From positions 18,550 to 82,549 of the forward strand of contig JAECUM010016699.1 of assembly GCA_016617855.1 (NCBI GenBank): DNA of 64,000 nucleotides, read 5' to 3'. The translations under genes were made by a program, and so were the position numbers. Below the pieces are notes generated by a model. It ran no database searches and was not told the origin of the DNA. It saw only the letters and a list, made by a program, of their open reading frames with translations. Shown piece by piece: positions 24,600 through 36,202 of this stretch. How positions within the stretch are numbered: position 1 is the first letter of the stretch; every line of letters starts with the position of its first letter. The stretch comes from Megalonaias nervosa (lineage: Eukaryota; Mollusca; Bivalvia; Unionida; Unionidae).

Positions 24600-25578
24600 C
24601 CGAGCAAACCTGTTGCAGCCTCATCATCATCATCATCATCAGTCCCATAGTCTGGTAGACCGTTGGGGCACCACACAAGACCGAACAATCAGCTTCCTCC
24701 ATTCCTTTCGATTTTCCGTCTTTCTCATTGAGTCGCTCAATGTCAAGCCTGTCCACTCTCGAATGTTGTCTTCCCACATCTTTCTCTACCTGCCTCTCTT
24801 TCATCTTCCTTGTACAGTGCCTTGCAGGATTGTCTTGACAAGTCCTGATGATCGTGAGACATGACCATACCATTGCAGTTTACGTTTTTTCACTGTGCTT
24901 AGAAGGTCTTCGTGAGGCCCAATGGCTTGTCTGATTCTTTGCCGTATTTCTTCATTGGTGATACGGTCTTTGCATGAGACACCGAGGATCTTTCGGAAGC
25001 ATCTCATCTCTGTGGCTTGTATCCTTTTCTCTAAGTCAGCTGTTATGGTCCATGATTCACAGGCGTAGAGAAATATGGAGATAACCAATGAGTGCATCAG
25101 TCTGACCTTTGAACTGAGTGCGATGTTCTTGTCGTTCCAGATGGGCTTCAGTTTTGTCAGCGCTGCTGTTGTCTGCGCAATCCTGGAGAGTACTTCAGGC
25201 TTTGATCCTTCATCTGTTACAATTCCCCCAAAATACTTGAAGCTGTGGACTGTTTCTAGCTTCATACCTTGGACCCTGATGTCAGTACTGATGCCCATGG
25301 TGTTGTTGGTCATCAGTTTGGTCTTCTCTGCACTGATTTCCATGCCGTAGGCTGCGGAAGTTTTGTCGAGGCTCTCTACTAAGCTAGCTATTTCTTGTTC
25401 ATTTCCTGCTAGTCCATCAATGTCGTTGGCAAAACGTAAGTTGGTGACTGTTCTGCCTCCGATGCTGACTGTCCCTTCATGCTTTTCAAGCGCGTCAGCC
25501 ATGATTCTCTCCAGAAAGATGTTGAATAGTGTGGGAGAGAGCCGACAGCCTTGTCTGACTCCGACTGTCGTTCTGAAC
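24600..25578 (-). mobile_element. RTE-like LINE, C-terminal reverse transcriptase fragment
   Basis: The minus frame 24801-25502 (233 residues) carries the palm and thumb: FANDIDGLAGNEQE where the family has FADDIDGL, then TKLMTNN, LMHSLVISIFLYACESWT, RCFRKILGVSC and RKLQWYGHVSRSSGL. Just upstream, in another frame, is the GVRQGCRLSPTLFN block. The frame shifts near 24830 and ends at a (GAT)n-like tail at 24625-24640. First catalytic Asp of the FADD pair is Asn (residue 26 of the frame), so catalysis is lost. 5' truncated at the (AT)n. Confidence 0.85.

Positions 25579-25580
<2 letters not shown>

Positions 25581-25645
<65 letters not shown>
25581..25645. repeat. (AT)n microsatellite
   Basis: About 32 AT units at the truncated 5' end of the RTE fragment. 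Confidence 0.95.
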
Positions 25646-25648
<3 letters not shown>

Positions 25649-25649
25649 A

Positions 25650-26118
25650 CCAAGAGTTCCCATTCTTTGAAAGATTAATCCTTTCAATCTATTGTTACAG
25701 TTGATTCTGAGATGGAATGTCTGCTAAAAAAAACCTATTGGATTCACCGTCTTAATACGGTATATCCAAAAGGTCTAAATTCCAAAACACTATATGACAT
25801 TCATTAATCTAATTTTTTTTTTAATTATATCCCCTGTTTACACATAGTTAAGAATATTTTTATATTATTCTAATTTACTGAATAACTTAACTAGTGAAAG
25901 TATAGGCTAATATCATAAAAATAAGTTCAATAATTCCTTAAAAATTAAAGGACATTTTAAATTAATTCTAAAGATATTAAGATTAATTATTTATAGAATA
26001 CTTATTTATTTTATAATTATAAATATTATGCACACCATAATTGTTTAATAATTTTTTATTATATAATATGAGTTCTGATAAAATAGTTAACATTCGTCAA
26101 TAACATATCAAGATATTT

Positions 26119-26159
<41 letters not shown>

Positions 26160-26730
26160 TGAGATTTATAGAACAACTATAATTATAGCTTAAATAACAA
26201 CTCCAGGAAATTGATACATTAAAAGATACTATTGATTTGAATGGTCTACAATCCCTAACTCAAAATTTAATAAAATCGAAATTCAATAAAAATAATACAA
26301 GAAACACACACACATTGGAAAAACACGAATACATAAAATACTTTAACTTTTGGCACTAGGGAGTTCCTCATATGATGTTAATCTGAGAGGGACCACACCA
26401 ATAATCTGTATTTTATTCAAATGGGTATTATGCAAAATAAAAATTTTAATAAAACTGTTTATCTCTATTTATTCATAAACGTTTATGAGATAGTGTTCAA
26501 TAGAGATTTACGTATCTTTAAGATCCAGTTTTATGTATTAAAATATTATTAATCTGTGCTGTATATGCATATTTCCATGTCAACTATTCGTTAAAGACTA
26601 AGACAATTAAGTTAAAAATGTACGTATGACGTCATCTTGTTTATGTTATATTGTTTATATTATTGATCACTTAGATTCACAATATATTTAATGACGTAAT
26701 CAATGATATTGAATTCAGTTTGAATTCAGT
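25650..26730. other. AT-rich intronic sequence with (TA)n(TG)n
   Basis: No gene. A (TA)n(TG)n tract lies at 26118-26159 and a consensus CRE TGACGTCA at 26627-26634. Confidence 0.5.
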
Positions 26731-26753
26731 CTGATGAAGCAATAAAGCGAAAC
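26731..26753 (+). ncRNA. Hammerhead-ribozyme-like core motif
   Basis: CTGATGA, then AGC-AATAAA-GC, then GAAAC reproduces the conserved CUGAUGA and GAAA boxes of a hammerhead with a very short stem II (GC/GC). Penelope-like elements are known to carry minimal hammerheads in their terminal repeats, and a Penelope fragment lies 470 bp away but in the opposite orientation. Stems I and III were not established, so this is a motif match only. Confidence 0.25.
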
Positions 26754-26778
26754 CGGTCACATTCTACGTGTTGGTGTT

Positions 26779-26781
<3 letters not shown>

Positions 26782-26837
<56 letters not shown>
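26782..26837. repeat. (TA)n microsatellite
   Basis: About 28 TA units, 30 bp after the hammerhead-like motif. Confidence 0.95.
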
Positions 26838-26842
<5 letters not shown>

Positions 26843-27219
26843 GCCTAAACACTTTCGACTCTAAATGAACCTTTTCAAAGGCAAATACAAAACACAGACA
26901 AGACAAACAAAAACACGTCAAGGTTACAAAATTTTACACGGCTATTCTACAGAAATAAAAGCTTGAATGGATTGATCTTTCAGCTAGCTATCTTCAGCTT
27001 GATGCTGATGCTGAAACATATTTTATATTGACCTAGACATCGATGAGCTATATCGCCATCTATTTTATAATTTAAATTTTCGTAACCGCAAATTTTATCC
27101 CGGATATTTTATTGTTTTAGTAGCTATTGTAGGTCATTGGGTGACTAATAAAAAAATTGAAAGAATTATTTAAATGAAAATGTGCAGGCTGCTGGATGAT
27201 TATTTTATTTGTGCGTGGC

Positions 27220-27690
27220 TTCTTTTTCTAGTCTTCATGGTTTAAACCGCTCGGTTTCTATGTTCTTAGGCGGCGAATCCAGTAAGATTCCTTTTCGTTC
27301 CAGGTTTCGGAACTCCAGTTGGATTTGTGCTCAACTGCAATAAGTGTTATATCACTGAATGTGTGGCCATGGGAAGAGAAATGTTCTGCAACTGGACTTC
27401 TGGAACAGCTTCTTTGTCATCCAATCAGATATATGAAGATTAATCCTTATGTGTAACTTTCAGTTTCTCCCACAAACTGAAGGATACAGATCTTACATGT
27501 GATGAGATAAATTACATTCTCTGTTTTGCACGTTCGGTTTGGACCCTGTATGTTCAGTGTTAAACTAATTCCTGTTCTAGAAAATGTGCTGGTCTGTATC
27601 ATATGTTGACAGGTTTTGCACCTACTATCGCCACAGGAGTCAAATTTACTAGGGTGGTCTTGTTTAGTGATTGACGTTAGCTTCGCCCAG
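27220..27690 (-). mobile_element. Penelope-like retroelement, GIY-YIG endonuclease fragment
   Basis: Minus-strand translation gives a Cys cluster (FDSCGDSRCKTCQHM) then NVIYLITCKICILQFVGET, the GIY-YIG core in the form VIY...FVG, and after one frameshift near 27440 the tail AEHFSSHGHTFSDITLIAVE and KESYWIRRLRT. This order is specific to Penelope-like elements. The reverse transcriptase part is absent. It lies within the LPMO intron in the same orientation. Confidence 0.8.
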
Positions 27691-28079
27691 ACAAGGATGT
27701 CTGAGGTTTTTGGTCTCCGATAGGCTACAACTAGTTTGTTCTGGAGGATTAACTTAAATCAAGAAGACTTTAAAGCTAAGCTTGACACAGACTTGCTAAG
27801 CAATTATATTAATCACAACTAACATTTAATCAAAATGGGAAAACAATATAGATTTGTCTTAATATCCTGGTTTGCAGCATGAAAATGTTTTATTTTCTTA
27901 TGCTTGCTTGGCATCTTTAGGGACTTTGCTATTTTACAGATCACTTTTAGTCTCTATTTTCATCAGTTCAGTCGTGATCGTGAACTCGTTACCCTGAAAA
28001 TGCACGAGTACTTTTTTCTGTTACATGAGTGAAATAATAACGAAAGATTTGAATTCTATCCAAATAATACTGAATCTAC

Positions 28080-28458
28080 CAGATCTGTACGTCCACTGCA
28101 ACACACATCTTGCACAGCGAATGTTTGGAGGAATAGACACCTCGATGGAATATACTCTTTGTCCCTCTGGTGAGTAGAACTTCATGGGATCCCCTTGTCG
28201 TATTCCCTCCTCCATCATCAATGGGAGTCGGTCGAGACATTCTTGAGTTGCCTCAGTTTCATTATTTGGACACAGTTTGAATTCAAAATATTCTTTATGA
28301 TGCGCCGTGATCGCGACCTTGACCTCTATACTAGGAGTGTCTTCTGGGTATGACCTTGCTATGACTCCGAGGTCGTATATGCCAAAGCGTTCATTTTCGT
28401 ATGGACCCTGGAGTGGATCGCCACAAACTCCACAGCGTCCACCATTGTTTTGGAAGTT
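28080..28458 (-). CDS. AA15 lytic polysaccharide monooxygenase, internal catalytic exon
   Basis: A 126-codon stop-free exon begins after TTTTACAG (acceptor AG at 28460-28459) and ends at a phase-1 donor (28080). It encodes NNGGRCGVCGDPLQGPYENE, AITAHHKEYFEFKLCPNN, ATQECLDRLPL and IPPNIRCARCVLQWTYRSG, the core of AA15/chitin-binding type-4 domains. The second His of AHH should be the second ligand of the copper His-brace. Cys pairs are conserved. The upstream exon with signal peptide and N-terminal His was not found. Intactness argues for function, but the downstream frames are decayed. Confidence 0.85.
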
Positions 28459-28460
28459 CT

Positions 28461-29480
28461 GTAAAATCGTGGTATATAACCAGTACTTTGCACATTTGTT
28501 TCTATTGCATTACAAGTGCAGGTGACTAGGACAGAATAATCTCGAAAGTTATCGTTGTGACGAATAGTGTTTCGACGATAATTACATACGAAATATATCC
28601 TATTTTCTGTTTAGTCCTTGCTGCTTTCTGGCAACATTTACATTAGACTGTTGAACTTGTATACAAAGACCGTTCGCATATATAAGTTGAAAAAAAAAAT
28701 TCTTTAAAATATTACTCACACCTCTGAAACCATTACATGGTGTGCTTACATTTGTATCATTACTGCTATTCTCATTACATATGTCGAAACAGCCAACATT
28801 TATTTTATTTGCTTCTAATTTTCTCACCTTTTAGCGTATTCCTTATGATTGTGCGTACGATATTGCGGTCATACTTTTGCATTTAAAATATTAGTAAACA
28901 TTCATTCCCAAACATGGACGTAAAACTGAAGGCAATTGCATTATGTTTCCTTACCGTTCTGAATCTGTTATTCAACAAATGCACAAAATTTGATGAATGA
29001 TATTACTTGACAACATCAATACTGCGATTCATACAAATGATCAAAAGGAATACAATCTATATGTGTCCCAACTTAGAATTGCATGGCTACGACAAATTCT
29101 TGTGGAATTGTATTCAGGGTGAGCAGATCTTTTGAGTGTTTAAAGTTATTTGGTGCAAATTGAAAATTAGTAATTCTATGCATTAGATATCCAAGTTAGT
29201 AGACTGTTCCCACTCTTTTCTATGTAAAATGTATAATTTATTAACCTGATCGGGTTTCCTGTACCGAGGAGAAATTTCCAAATAATGTTTCTCCACTTGT
29301 CTGAAGTGCTTATTTCTAAGATGTGATATTCTGTTGAGTAGTGTAATACTTGTTTCCAAACGCATCATTTAAGGTGTCGAAATTGATCCTGAGGAATGGG
29401 ACTTTTCTTTTTAAAAATTATCCATGTTTATGGTAATGAGATTTTCCAGACTCGCGAATGAAATCATAATCGTTTTTGAC
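28461..29480. other. Upstream intron of the LPMO gene or spacer
   Basis: If the gene is complete, its 5' exon must lie beyond this stretch. I looked for the HG...R N-terminal signature on the minus strand and did not find it. Frame 28600-28827 ends near a donor-like AGAGGTGTGAGT but shows no LPMO motif. Confidence 0.35.
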
Positions 29481-30500
29481 TGGATATCAAAAAATGGTTG
29501 ATCTATTAAGTAAATATTAATTACCATGCATTAGCTCGAAAGAGATGGTACTTTGGCTTTTGATATCTGACTTGAACTAATAAAATAAAATGCGTGTTAA
29601 GTAGGAAGGGAATGACATAATACACATTCTATGAGTCAACTTAATATTTTGATTACTGGACTCTTTCTTGTGGGCAAATGTAGAAGAAGGTAGTCAGGCT
29701 TTCAGAATTTTAGTAGATTAAAGGTATTTGTGTTCTGTTTGTAAGGTGAGAGTAAATCAGTGACGTGATTGTTCATAATTTTGTACAAGGTACAAGTACT
29801 CTTTTCATCATTTCTTTATGCAGTATATGCCATCCTGTTACAAAATTAAGAGGTTTTCTACAAGCATTATTTAGTAAACGAGAAGCTAGTCTAGCTGCAT
29901 CATGTACTTTTTCCAGATTTTTTAATGGCACATAATGACCACGCTTCATATAAATATTATCCTATTAGAATAGTAAATTAAGTGATTGCTGTTACGATTT
30001 TCTTTGAATAATGTGCTCATCGTCTTGTTTAGGTGCACCACACGATTTGAGGAGGACTCGATCATATCATCAATATAGTATGACCAACATCGATTAAAAG
30101 TTAAGGCAACTCACAATTTACAATTTGATGAAATCAACTGAATTTTCTCTCCACAGAATTAAAGTTCAGGGAAATAGTTCACCTACGCGTTTTTGAACAA
30201 GAAACGTTTGTTTGAGCTGGATTAAATTTGTATATCCAAAGGTTAGTCCATTTTGACAGTTTCTAAAATTCAAAGTTTAAAACACGTTGGGTGAAAATAG
30301 GTAAGAAGGATTAGTTGAGGAGTCATCTGCAAATAAGCGTGTGAGAGATTTTAAACTAGCTGCTATATCGTTAATATAGACAAGGAACAGGAACAGACCA
30401 TGTGATACATTTGAATGGGGTTGTCTTACTTTTAAAATCTCTTTGCCAACGTTGATTCTGTAAGTTCTATTAGTTATGTAGTCTTTGAACCAAACCAATA
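29480..30500 (-). mobile_element. LINE reverse transcriptase fragment (Jockey/CR1-like)
   Basis: Frame 30277-30498 reads VWFKDYITNRTYRINVG, then a degraded GVPQGS block, LFLVYINDIAASLKSL and LFADDSS, the catalytic FADD. Further down near 29940-29820 the C-terminal helix LEKVHDAARLASRLLN is readable. Truncated at both ends, with frame changes; inactive. Confidence 0.75.
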
Positions 30501-30990
30501 TTTTTCACCTTTGTTAATTTCAGCAACAAAACTCTATGCCACAAACTGTTAACAAGCTTTACGACTATTCAAAGAAATTATGTGCGAAAGTTCATTTTCA
30601 TTGATGTAATTATAATTGTGCTTATAATCGGGTTAGCAATATCTCATTGTCACAGTTTGTCTACTGGAAACCTAATAAACGTACGATCAGCGATATGACA
30701 CAATATGCGAAATTGAAGAGATGTGGATTATGTTTCACCAAAATTAAATATATGCGAGGACGCAAGTCTGCAGAATGTAAAAGCCCAACAAATGGTTAGA
30801 TATTGAAAAACAGTACCATTTATTACCTTCGATTAAAGGTAAATCGTTTGTAATTTGCATCTACAAGTAACATATTGTTTGACACTTTCTTGCCCAGCAG
30901 CAGCAACATCATTTAACGTAATAACATCATAATAATAATAAGAAGAAGAAGAAAAAGAAGAAGACGAAGAAGAAGAAGACTCTATAGCCT
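30500..30990. other. Spacer with (AAG)n-like microsatellite
   Basis: No gene. A degenerate AAT/AAG tract occupies 30928-30980. Confidence 0.5.
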
Positions 30991-30994
30991 TAAG

Positions 30995-31430
30995 CTAAGT
31001 AATAGGAAAGAATGAGAACCAACAAAATTTGTAAAATTCAACAAATGATTAATTTCTCTAGAACACAAAGTGAAAACTGTAAAAAGACGGTATTGCGAAA
31101 TAAATGCCAAATAATCCTACAATCTCGAACACAGGTCCTAATGATTAAAGTTCTGAACAAACCTTAGTGATATTCTAGTACAAATCCAACGCTGGAAGTG
31201 TTGATGTGCCTGTGCTGGCCTGTGTCGTAATGATGTGCCAACAGTCTTTTTTTTATTTACAACTATACAATTCAGTAAATATCCTTACTTGAAACTTCAT
31301 TATAAATCTAAATCTCTATTTCCAAAAATGTTATTTTGACCACTTTGTATTTCTAGAGAAGAATAAACTGAATCAAATAATTTGAACAAATAAATTCCAG
31401 CCCGAATGAAATACTGGACACAACAATATT
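30995..31430 (-). repeat. Diverged LTR remnant of the Gmr1-like family
   Basis: Blocks AACAAAATTTGTAAAATTCA, ATTAATTTCTCTAGAACAC and CTAGAGAAGAATAAA align in order with the copy 1 LTR read on the plus strand. No internal region is attached. Too diverged for exact ends. Confidence 0.5.
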
Positions 31431-31816
31431 GCGACTGATTCTGCTTATATTTTACAGCACGAATGAATAATTTATAGAAAAGCAAGATTATATAGTCCTC
31501 TACATGACCTCAGATCACAATTTACATTTTTAATAAAAACCGTACTTGGATAATTTCGTTCTGGAATGTTTTAAATGTTGACAAGATAAAATCAAAATTA
31601 TAATCAGAAGGTCTGTCATTAAAATTATAATATAAAACTGTGGTAAACAACAGGTAGACCCGGCAATTCATCCGGAATTTTCAATGTTTTATTGGAATCA
31701 ATGATTCAGTTCAGATAGAAAATGAACTTGATTTCGGACAAGGTCAAATCCAAAATACACTTATCCATAGCATATAATGGATAAAAAAACTAACAAACAT
31801 TGCAAGTTAAATAATA

Positions 31817-31822
31817 ATGTTA

Positions 31823-31902
<80 letters not shown>

Positions 31903-31937
31903 TTCCGCAAATACCATTATTATTATTATCATTATTA

Positions 31938-31984
<47 letters not shown>
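31817..31984. repeat. (AAT)n then (ATT)n: inverted trinucleotide tracts
   Basis: About 27 AAT units are followed, after a 15-bp gap, by about 22 ATT units, so the two tracts are each other's reverse complement and can form a long hairpin. Frames across it are poly-Asn or poly-Ile translations. Confidence 0.9.
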
Positions 31985-32530
31985 GATGATGATGATAAAG
32001 CAACCTTCTTGAAATGTCACAGACTGGTTATATATAGAACTGAATATGTGTTTAATGATGCACTGCATGATATAGATAGGGGTCTGGCTGAGGCCATTTT
32101 ACGCATGTGATCATGTGATCCATAATGTGCAGATAAAGAGTGAAATAAAGTTCTGTATCTGGAATATTTCAGATTTAACAAGAAACTATCTAGTGAACAG
32201 TCTAATTTGGATTGTAGTGATTTGATTAATTGTTTGCGTGATTTTGATATTTTTGCTCTGGTCGAGACTTGGGCCCATGATAAAATCGACGTAAGTTGGT
32301 TTCACCTGTTATATAAGTGTCCGAGATAAAGATCGTAATGCTCAACCTTATTCTTGTGGTATTGCTTTGTATGTAAAGAAGATATAAAACATAACTTCAA
32401 CATCAGTCAAATTTAGAGTAAATAAAAATATTGTTTGGTTGAAATTTTCCTCTTGTATACAACTATTCAGAAAGGCCTAATTTTTGGTGTAATACATATG
32501 TCACCTGAACACTCGTCAATACATGAAGAA

Positions 32531-32796
32531 GAAGACTTGTTTGTTGTTGTTGTTGTTGTGATTTGGATTCATAACGTAGCTTTAACAATTTTTCAGTCAT
32601 ATCGCTACGATGTCTGCAGTGTGCAGTTTATAGTGATGTCTAGCACTGGGCATCATGCTGCAGTCATGTAGCATGATGTCTCACCCAGTCACATTATCCT
32701 GACACCAGGCCGACCAGTCCTAACACTAACCTTTTAATGCTGAGCGCCAAGTGAGGCAGCTGTTAGTACCATTTTTGTAAGTCTGAAGACTTGTTT
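32531..32796 (-). mobile_element. SINE inserted in a LINE, with 12-bp target-site duplication
   Basis: GAAGACTTGTTT occurs at 32531-32542 and 32785-32796 and the SINE lies exactly between. Its tail is the (TTG)n at the left end (CAA on its own strand). The body matches the SINE at 54893. The tRNA-like head is missing. Removing one repeat reconnects the LINE endonuclease sequence, so the SINE is younger than the LINE. Confidence 0.85.
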
Positions 32797-33133
32797 ACCA
32801 TTATATAAAAGGAATTGGCACATTACAGAGTTATGTATCCTAATCACACATTTATTATTGCTGGAGATTTCAATGCATATACCTCAACAGATCCTGGTTT
32901 TATTAAACATGACAGTAAGAAGATCATTGATAAGAATACTGCCTATGTCAAAGATACAGGGCGAAGAGAGAATAAAGGACATAAAGGATCTAAGTCACTA
33001 TGGCGAGAATTTACTGATTTTTTCAGCTAACTGGAATGAGGATTGCAAATGGTAGATGTGGGGATGACAAAGGTATTGGAAACTTTACATGTATACAATA
33101 TAACTCTGCTACAAGCATAGAATACTTAATTTT

Positions 33134-33289
33134 AGATCAACCATTATTTGCATGAATATAGATCAACTATTATTTGCATGAATATAGATCAACCCTTATT
33201 TGCATGAATATAGATCAACCATTATTTGCATGAATATAGATAAACCATTATTTGCATGAATATAGATCAACCATTATTTGCATGAATAA
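33134..33289 (+). repeat. Minisatellite, 6 x 26 bp, inside the LINE
   Basis: Six units of AGATCAACCATTATTTGCAT then GAATAT with few differences. The unit derives from LINE coding sequence (a frame reading ILDQPLFA) and expanded after the LINE died. Confidence 0.9.
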
Positions 33290-35071
33290 CTACCTTTGGA
33301 TTGGTAATGAATTGAATCTATTAATCAACCAATAATATTTCACTTGGATCTAGCTGATCCTGTTACCATCACAACTGATAATAATGAAAGTATTTCTCCA
33401 AGAGTGAGATATACATGGAATGAAACAGGAAGAAATATATTTGTTCAAAATGCCAGCTCTGCACTATTAGAAAAATCTAACGCTATACTTACAATAATTG
33501 AAAAAAATCAACTCGATTCTGCCCTGAATTCATTCGTGGAGAGCATTTGTAAATCATCACAGAAAATGAAAGAAGATCAAAAGGATATCAATAAAGGAAG
33601 TGATTGATTTTTGGCCAACGAACAACCATGTTATGATGCAGAGTGTAATGCAGCTTTTGATACACTTAGAACCTTCAGCAATAATGATATGACAGATAAC
33701 AACTCTTCATATAAGCACTATAGAAATATGTACAAAAACACAAGGCACAAATGCAACCTATACGGAGAAGAGGAATAGGCAAAAAGACCTTTCAGGTATA
33801 AGACTAAAATGCATATGGAGATTTTTAAATTGTTCAGGCACCACGCATGCAATAACTAACATTACCGGATGGTACCAGTACTTTGCGGAGTTATTTAATA
33901 TACAATATGAGATGAACCAAACTTTTAGATTAAACGAAACAACTATTATTCGCCATGAACTGGACAGTAAAATAACACCCCTTCACAAAAAGGGGAATAT
34001 AAATATGACCGAAAATAATAGAAGGATTGGCCTTTTACCAGTGCCCAGCAAAATATTTACTTCCATTTTAAATGAGAAAATAGGTAAAATAAGCAGATTA
34101 ATATGTAAATATTTGAGAAAACAAAGAGGTAGGACTTATGCGCCTTTTTGATGATTAGGAGAAAGTCTTTGATCGTATTGATAGGAGCATGCTTTATCAT
34201 GAATTAAATGTAAATATTAGTAGTTAAATGGTTATTATACAAAAAGCCATATATGCAACGTTAAAGATTATGTGAAAAAGCCAAATAACTTGACAGAAAT
34301 ATTTAACTTCCAGACTGGGTTAAGGAAAGGTTGTGTTATATCACATGTTTTATTGTCATTATTCATAAATGATTTAAAGACACACATTTCTGACCAGAAT
34401 AACGGTCTAACACTAGGATTTGCTAACTTATTTGCACTGTTGTATGCAGACGACTTGTTCGCTTTTCCCGAAACTGCTACCCAGCTCAAAGAATTCTAAA
34501 TAAACTAAATACAAAGAATTCTAACTAACCTAAAACAATACTGCAATATCTGGAAATTAAAGACAAAGCTGAAAAAACTAAAATTATAGTCTTTCAAAAA
34601 GGGGGATATTTAAGAAGATACGAAAGTTGGTATTTTCGTGATTACGTGATAGGATTAGTATCTTATGCATATCTTGGCTACATATTCTCTTCTAAAAAAT
34701 CATGGCATATGTCATGGCACAAAACGCTAGCAGCACAAGCAGGACAGTCAATTTATAGTTTAAAGAATAGATGTAATCGGTGCGGTAAACTGTCCCCAAA
34801 AATCTACTCCAAATATTTAGTACTAAAATAGCACCAGTTATCAATTATGGATCGGAAGTCTGTGGTTTTTACAAAGAAATTGACATTGAAGATGTACATA
34901 CGTCATTTTTCACATACGTCATTTTGCAAATATGTTATTGATATTAGAAAACACATACCAAAGTTTGTTATTTTACCGAGTTGGGTAAAATACCTATCTA
35001 AGTAGTAAGATATAAAAGAATATGTAAGTAGTGGTTCAACTTTATTAAAGATGATTGAGGATCGATAAAAA

Positions 35072-35185
35072 GGGGCGAACACTGTCACTATTACACTGAC
35101 ATGAGGCGAACACCGTCATTATTACACTGACATGGGGCGAACACTGTCACTATTACACTGACATGGGGCGAACATTGTCACTGTT
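35072..35185 (+). repeat. Minisatellite, about 3.7 x 31 bp
   Basis: Units of GGGGCGAACACTGTCACTAT then TACACTGACAT at exact 31-bp spacing. It lies just before the LTR of Gmr1-like copy 2. Confidence 0.9.
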
Positions 35186-35281
35186 AGGTGAATAAAGTTA
35201 AGAATCTACTGTTTTCATACAGAATGCCAAAAGTCTGAGTTAGTCAAGGGGTGGATGATGAGAAACTCTTTTCATTATATT

Positions 35282-36174
35282 TTCTTATGTATATGTAAGT
35301 TAATCACTTGTTTGTTAGTTTTAAATTTATATTTTTATTTTATTCCATTACATGTTATTGTGATGATAATTTTGTCCAGTGGATTTGATTTTTTTAGAAA
35401 TTCAATTCAGTTTTGTTTGACCTGATAAACAACCAGTAGTTGAAATATTGTACCTAATTGCTGACCTTGATTCAGAAATCAGTAAGGCTTTTAGTAAACA
35501 ACTTTTAAAAAAATTTTTATTCGTTCTAAGACTTAGATTCGTTTAGTGGAACCAAGGCCATACGTGGAGTACGTGTCGATTAACATGTGTTTATTGTTAC
35601 AAACTTTTGGTTTTCCCAGTGGGATGAAATTTTGACCCCCATCCGGGAATCTGTTTGCGTTTTAGTCGGGCTTATCACTCATGTTATCATAATAATTTGC
35701 CAGTTGTGCTTTAGACCTTTGAAGCTCAAAGGTGTTTTGTTGTGACCAGTTTGAGTTGAGTTTTTATTTTTTGGAATTAGTAATTTATTTACCCTGGAAT
35801 ACTAGTGCTCCTAAATTGATTCTTGGACAAATACATTTATTGAAAATTATTCGGAATTCCAAACTGGAATATTATTTTCTGTGATTCAACAAGAAACTGT
35901 TGAAACGGCAATACTTTGAAGGTTACAGCATACGTCATCGCCTTCCATCTTGGAATTTCATCGGGATTCGAACTGTGATTCATTTAGGACTTTTCGTTGA
36001 TAGAACTTATATTTTTAATTATCGATAAATTTTGGATTTGATTCGTAAACCGTAAGACCTTTTTCTTATTTTTACCTTGTTTTTCTAGGGAAATAAATTA
36101 TTTTGTAAATTTTACAAAGCTTGTTGTCTTCACTCTTTTCTTGTCACATTTTGTACGAGCCTAGACACGTATCA
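35282..36174 (+). repeat. 5' LTR of Gmr1-like copy 2
   Basis: Begins near CTTATGTATATGTAAGTTAA and ends CTAGACACGTATCA. Aligns with the copy 1 LTR along most of its length, including AGGGAAATAAATTATTTTGT near 36090, which contains a possible AATAAA polyadenylation signal. Confidence 0.75.
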
Positions 36175-36181
36175 AGAAAAT

Positions 36182-36202
36182 TTGGGTGCTCGTCCTTGGG
36201 AT
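36182..36202 (+). other. Degenerate tRNA-Pro primer-binding site
   Basis: TTGGGTGCTCGTCCTTGGGAT matches the tRNA-Pro primer complement seen in copy 1 apart from one substitution and one or two extra T bases. Seven bases after the LTR. Confidence 0.65.

Larger units (their letters stand above)
23673..28079 (-). other. LPMO intron, 4407 bp, filled with mobile elements
   Basis: Minus-strand intron with GT at 28079-28078 (context TCTG then GTAGAT) and AG at 23674-23673. It splits a Gly codon in phase 1. It contains a solo Gmr1-like LTR, an RTE LINE fragment, a Penelope-like fragment and four (TA)n tracts, one of which supplies the acceptor region in place of a pyrimidine tract. Boundaries are inferred from protein family continuity and phase. 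Confidence 0.65.
32145..35000 (+). mobile_element. APE-type LINE ORF2 remnant (endonuclease and reverse transcriptase)
   Basis: Endonuclease start near 32148 (KFCIWNIS), its catalytic GDFNA in HTFIIAGDFNAYTS at 32870, linker 33344-33607, then reverse transcriptase: ITPLHKKGN and PVPSKIFTSILNEK at 33980-34080, FQTGLRKGCVISHVLLSLFI at 34310, catalytic LLYADDLFAFPET at 34438, and the thumb YAYLGYIFSSKKSWHMS at 34665. Many stops and shifts. It is interrupted by a SINE at 32543-32784 and by a 26-bp minisatellite at 33134-33289. Clade not assigned. Confidence 0.8.

Noticed and set aside
24469..24873. 134-residue minus-strand frame ending in IYIYIY
   Set aside because: It is the frameshifted C-terminus of the RTE fragment running into (AT)n, not a separate gene.
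31817..32110. Poly-Asn/poly-Ile open frames
   Set aside because: Pure translations of AAT/ATT microsatellites in both strands.
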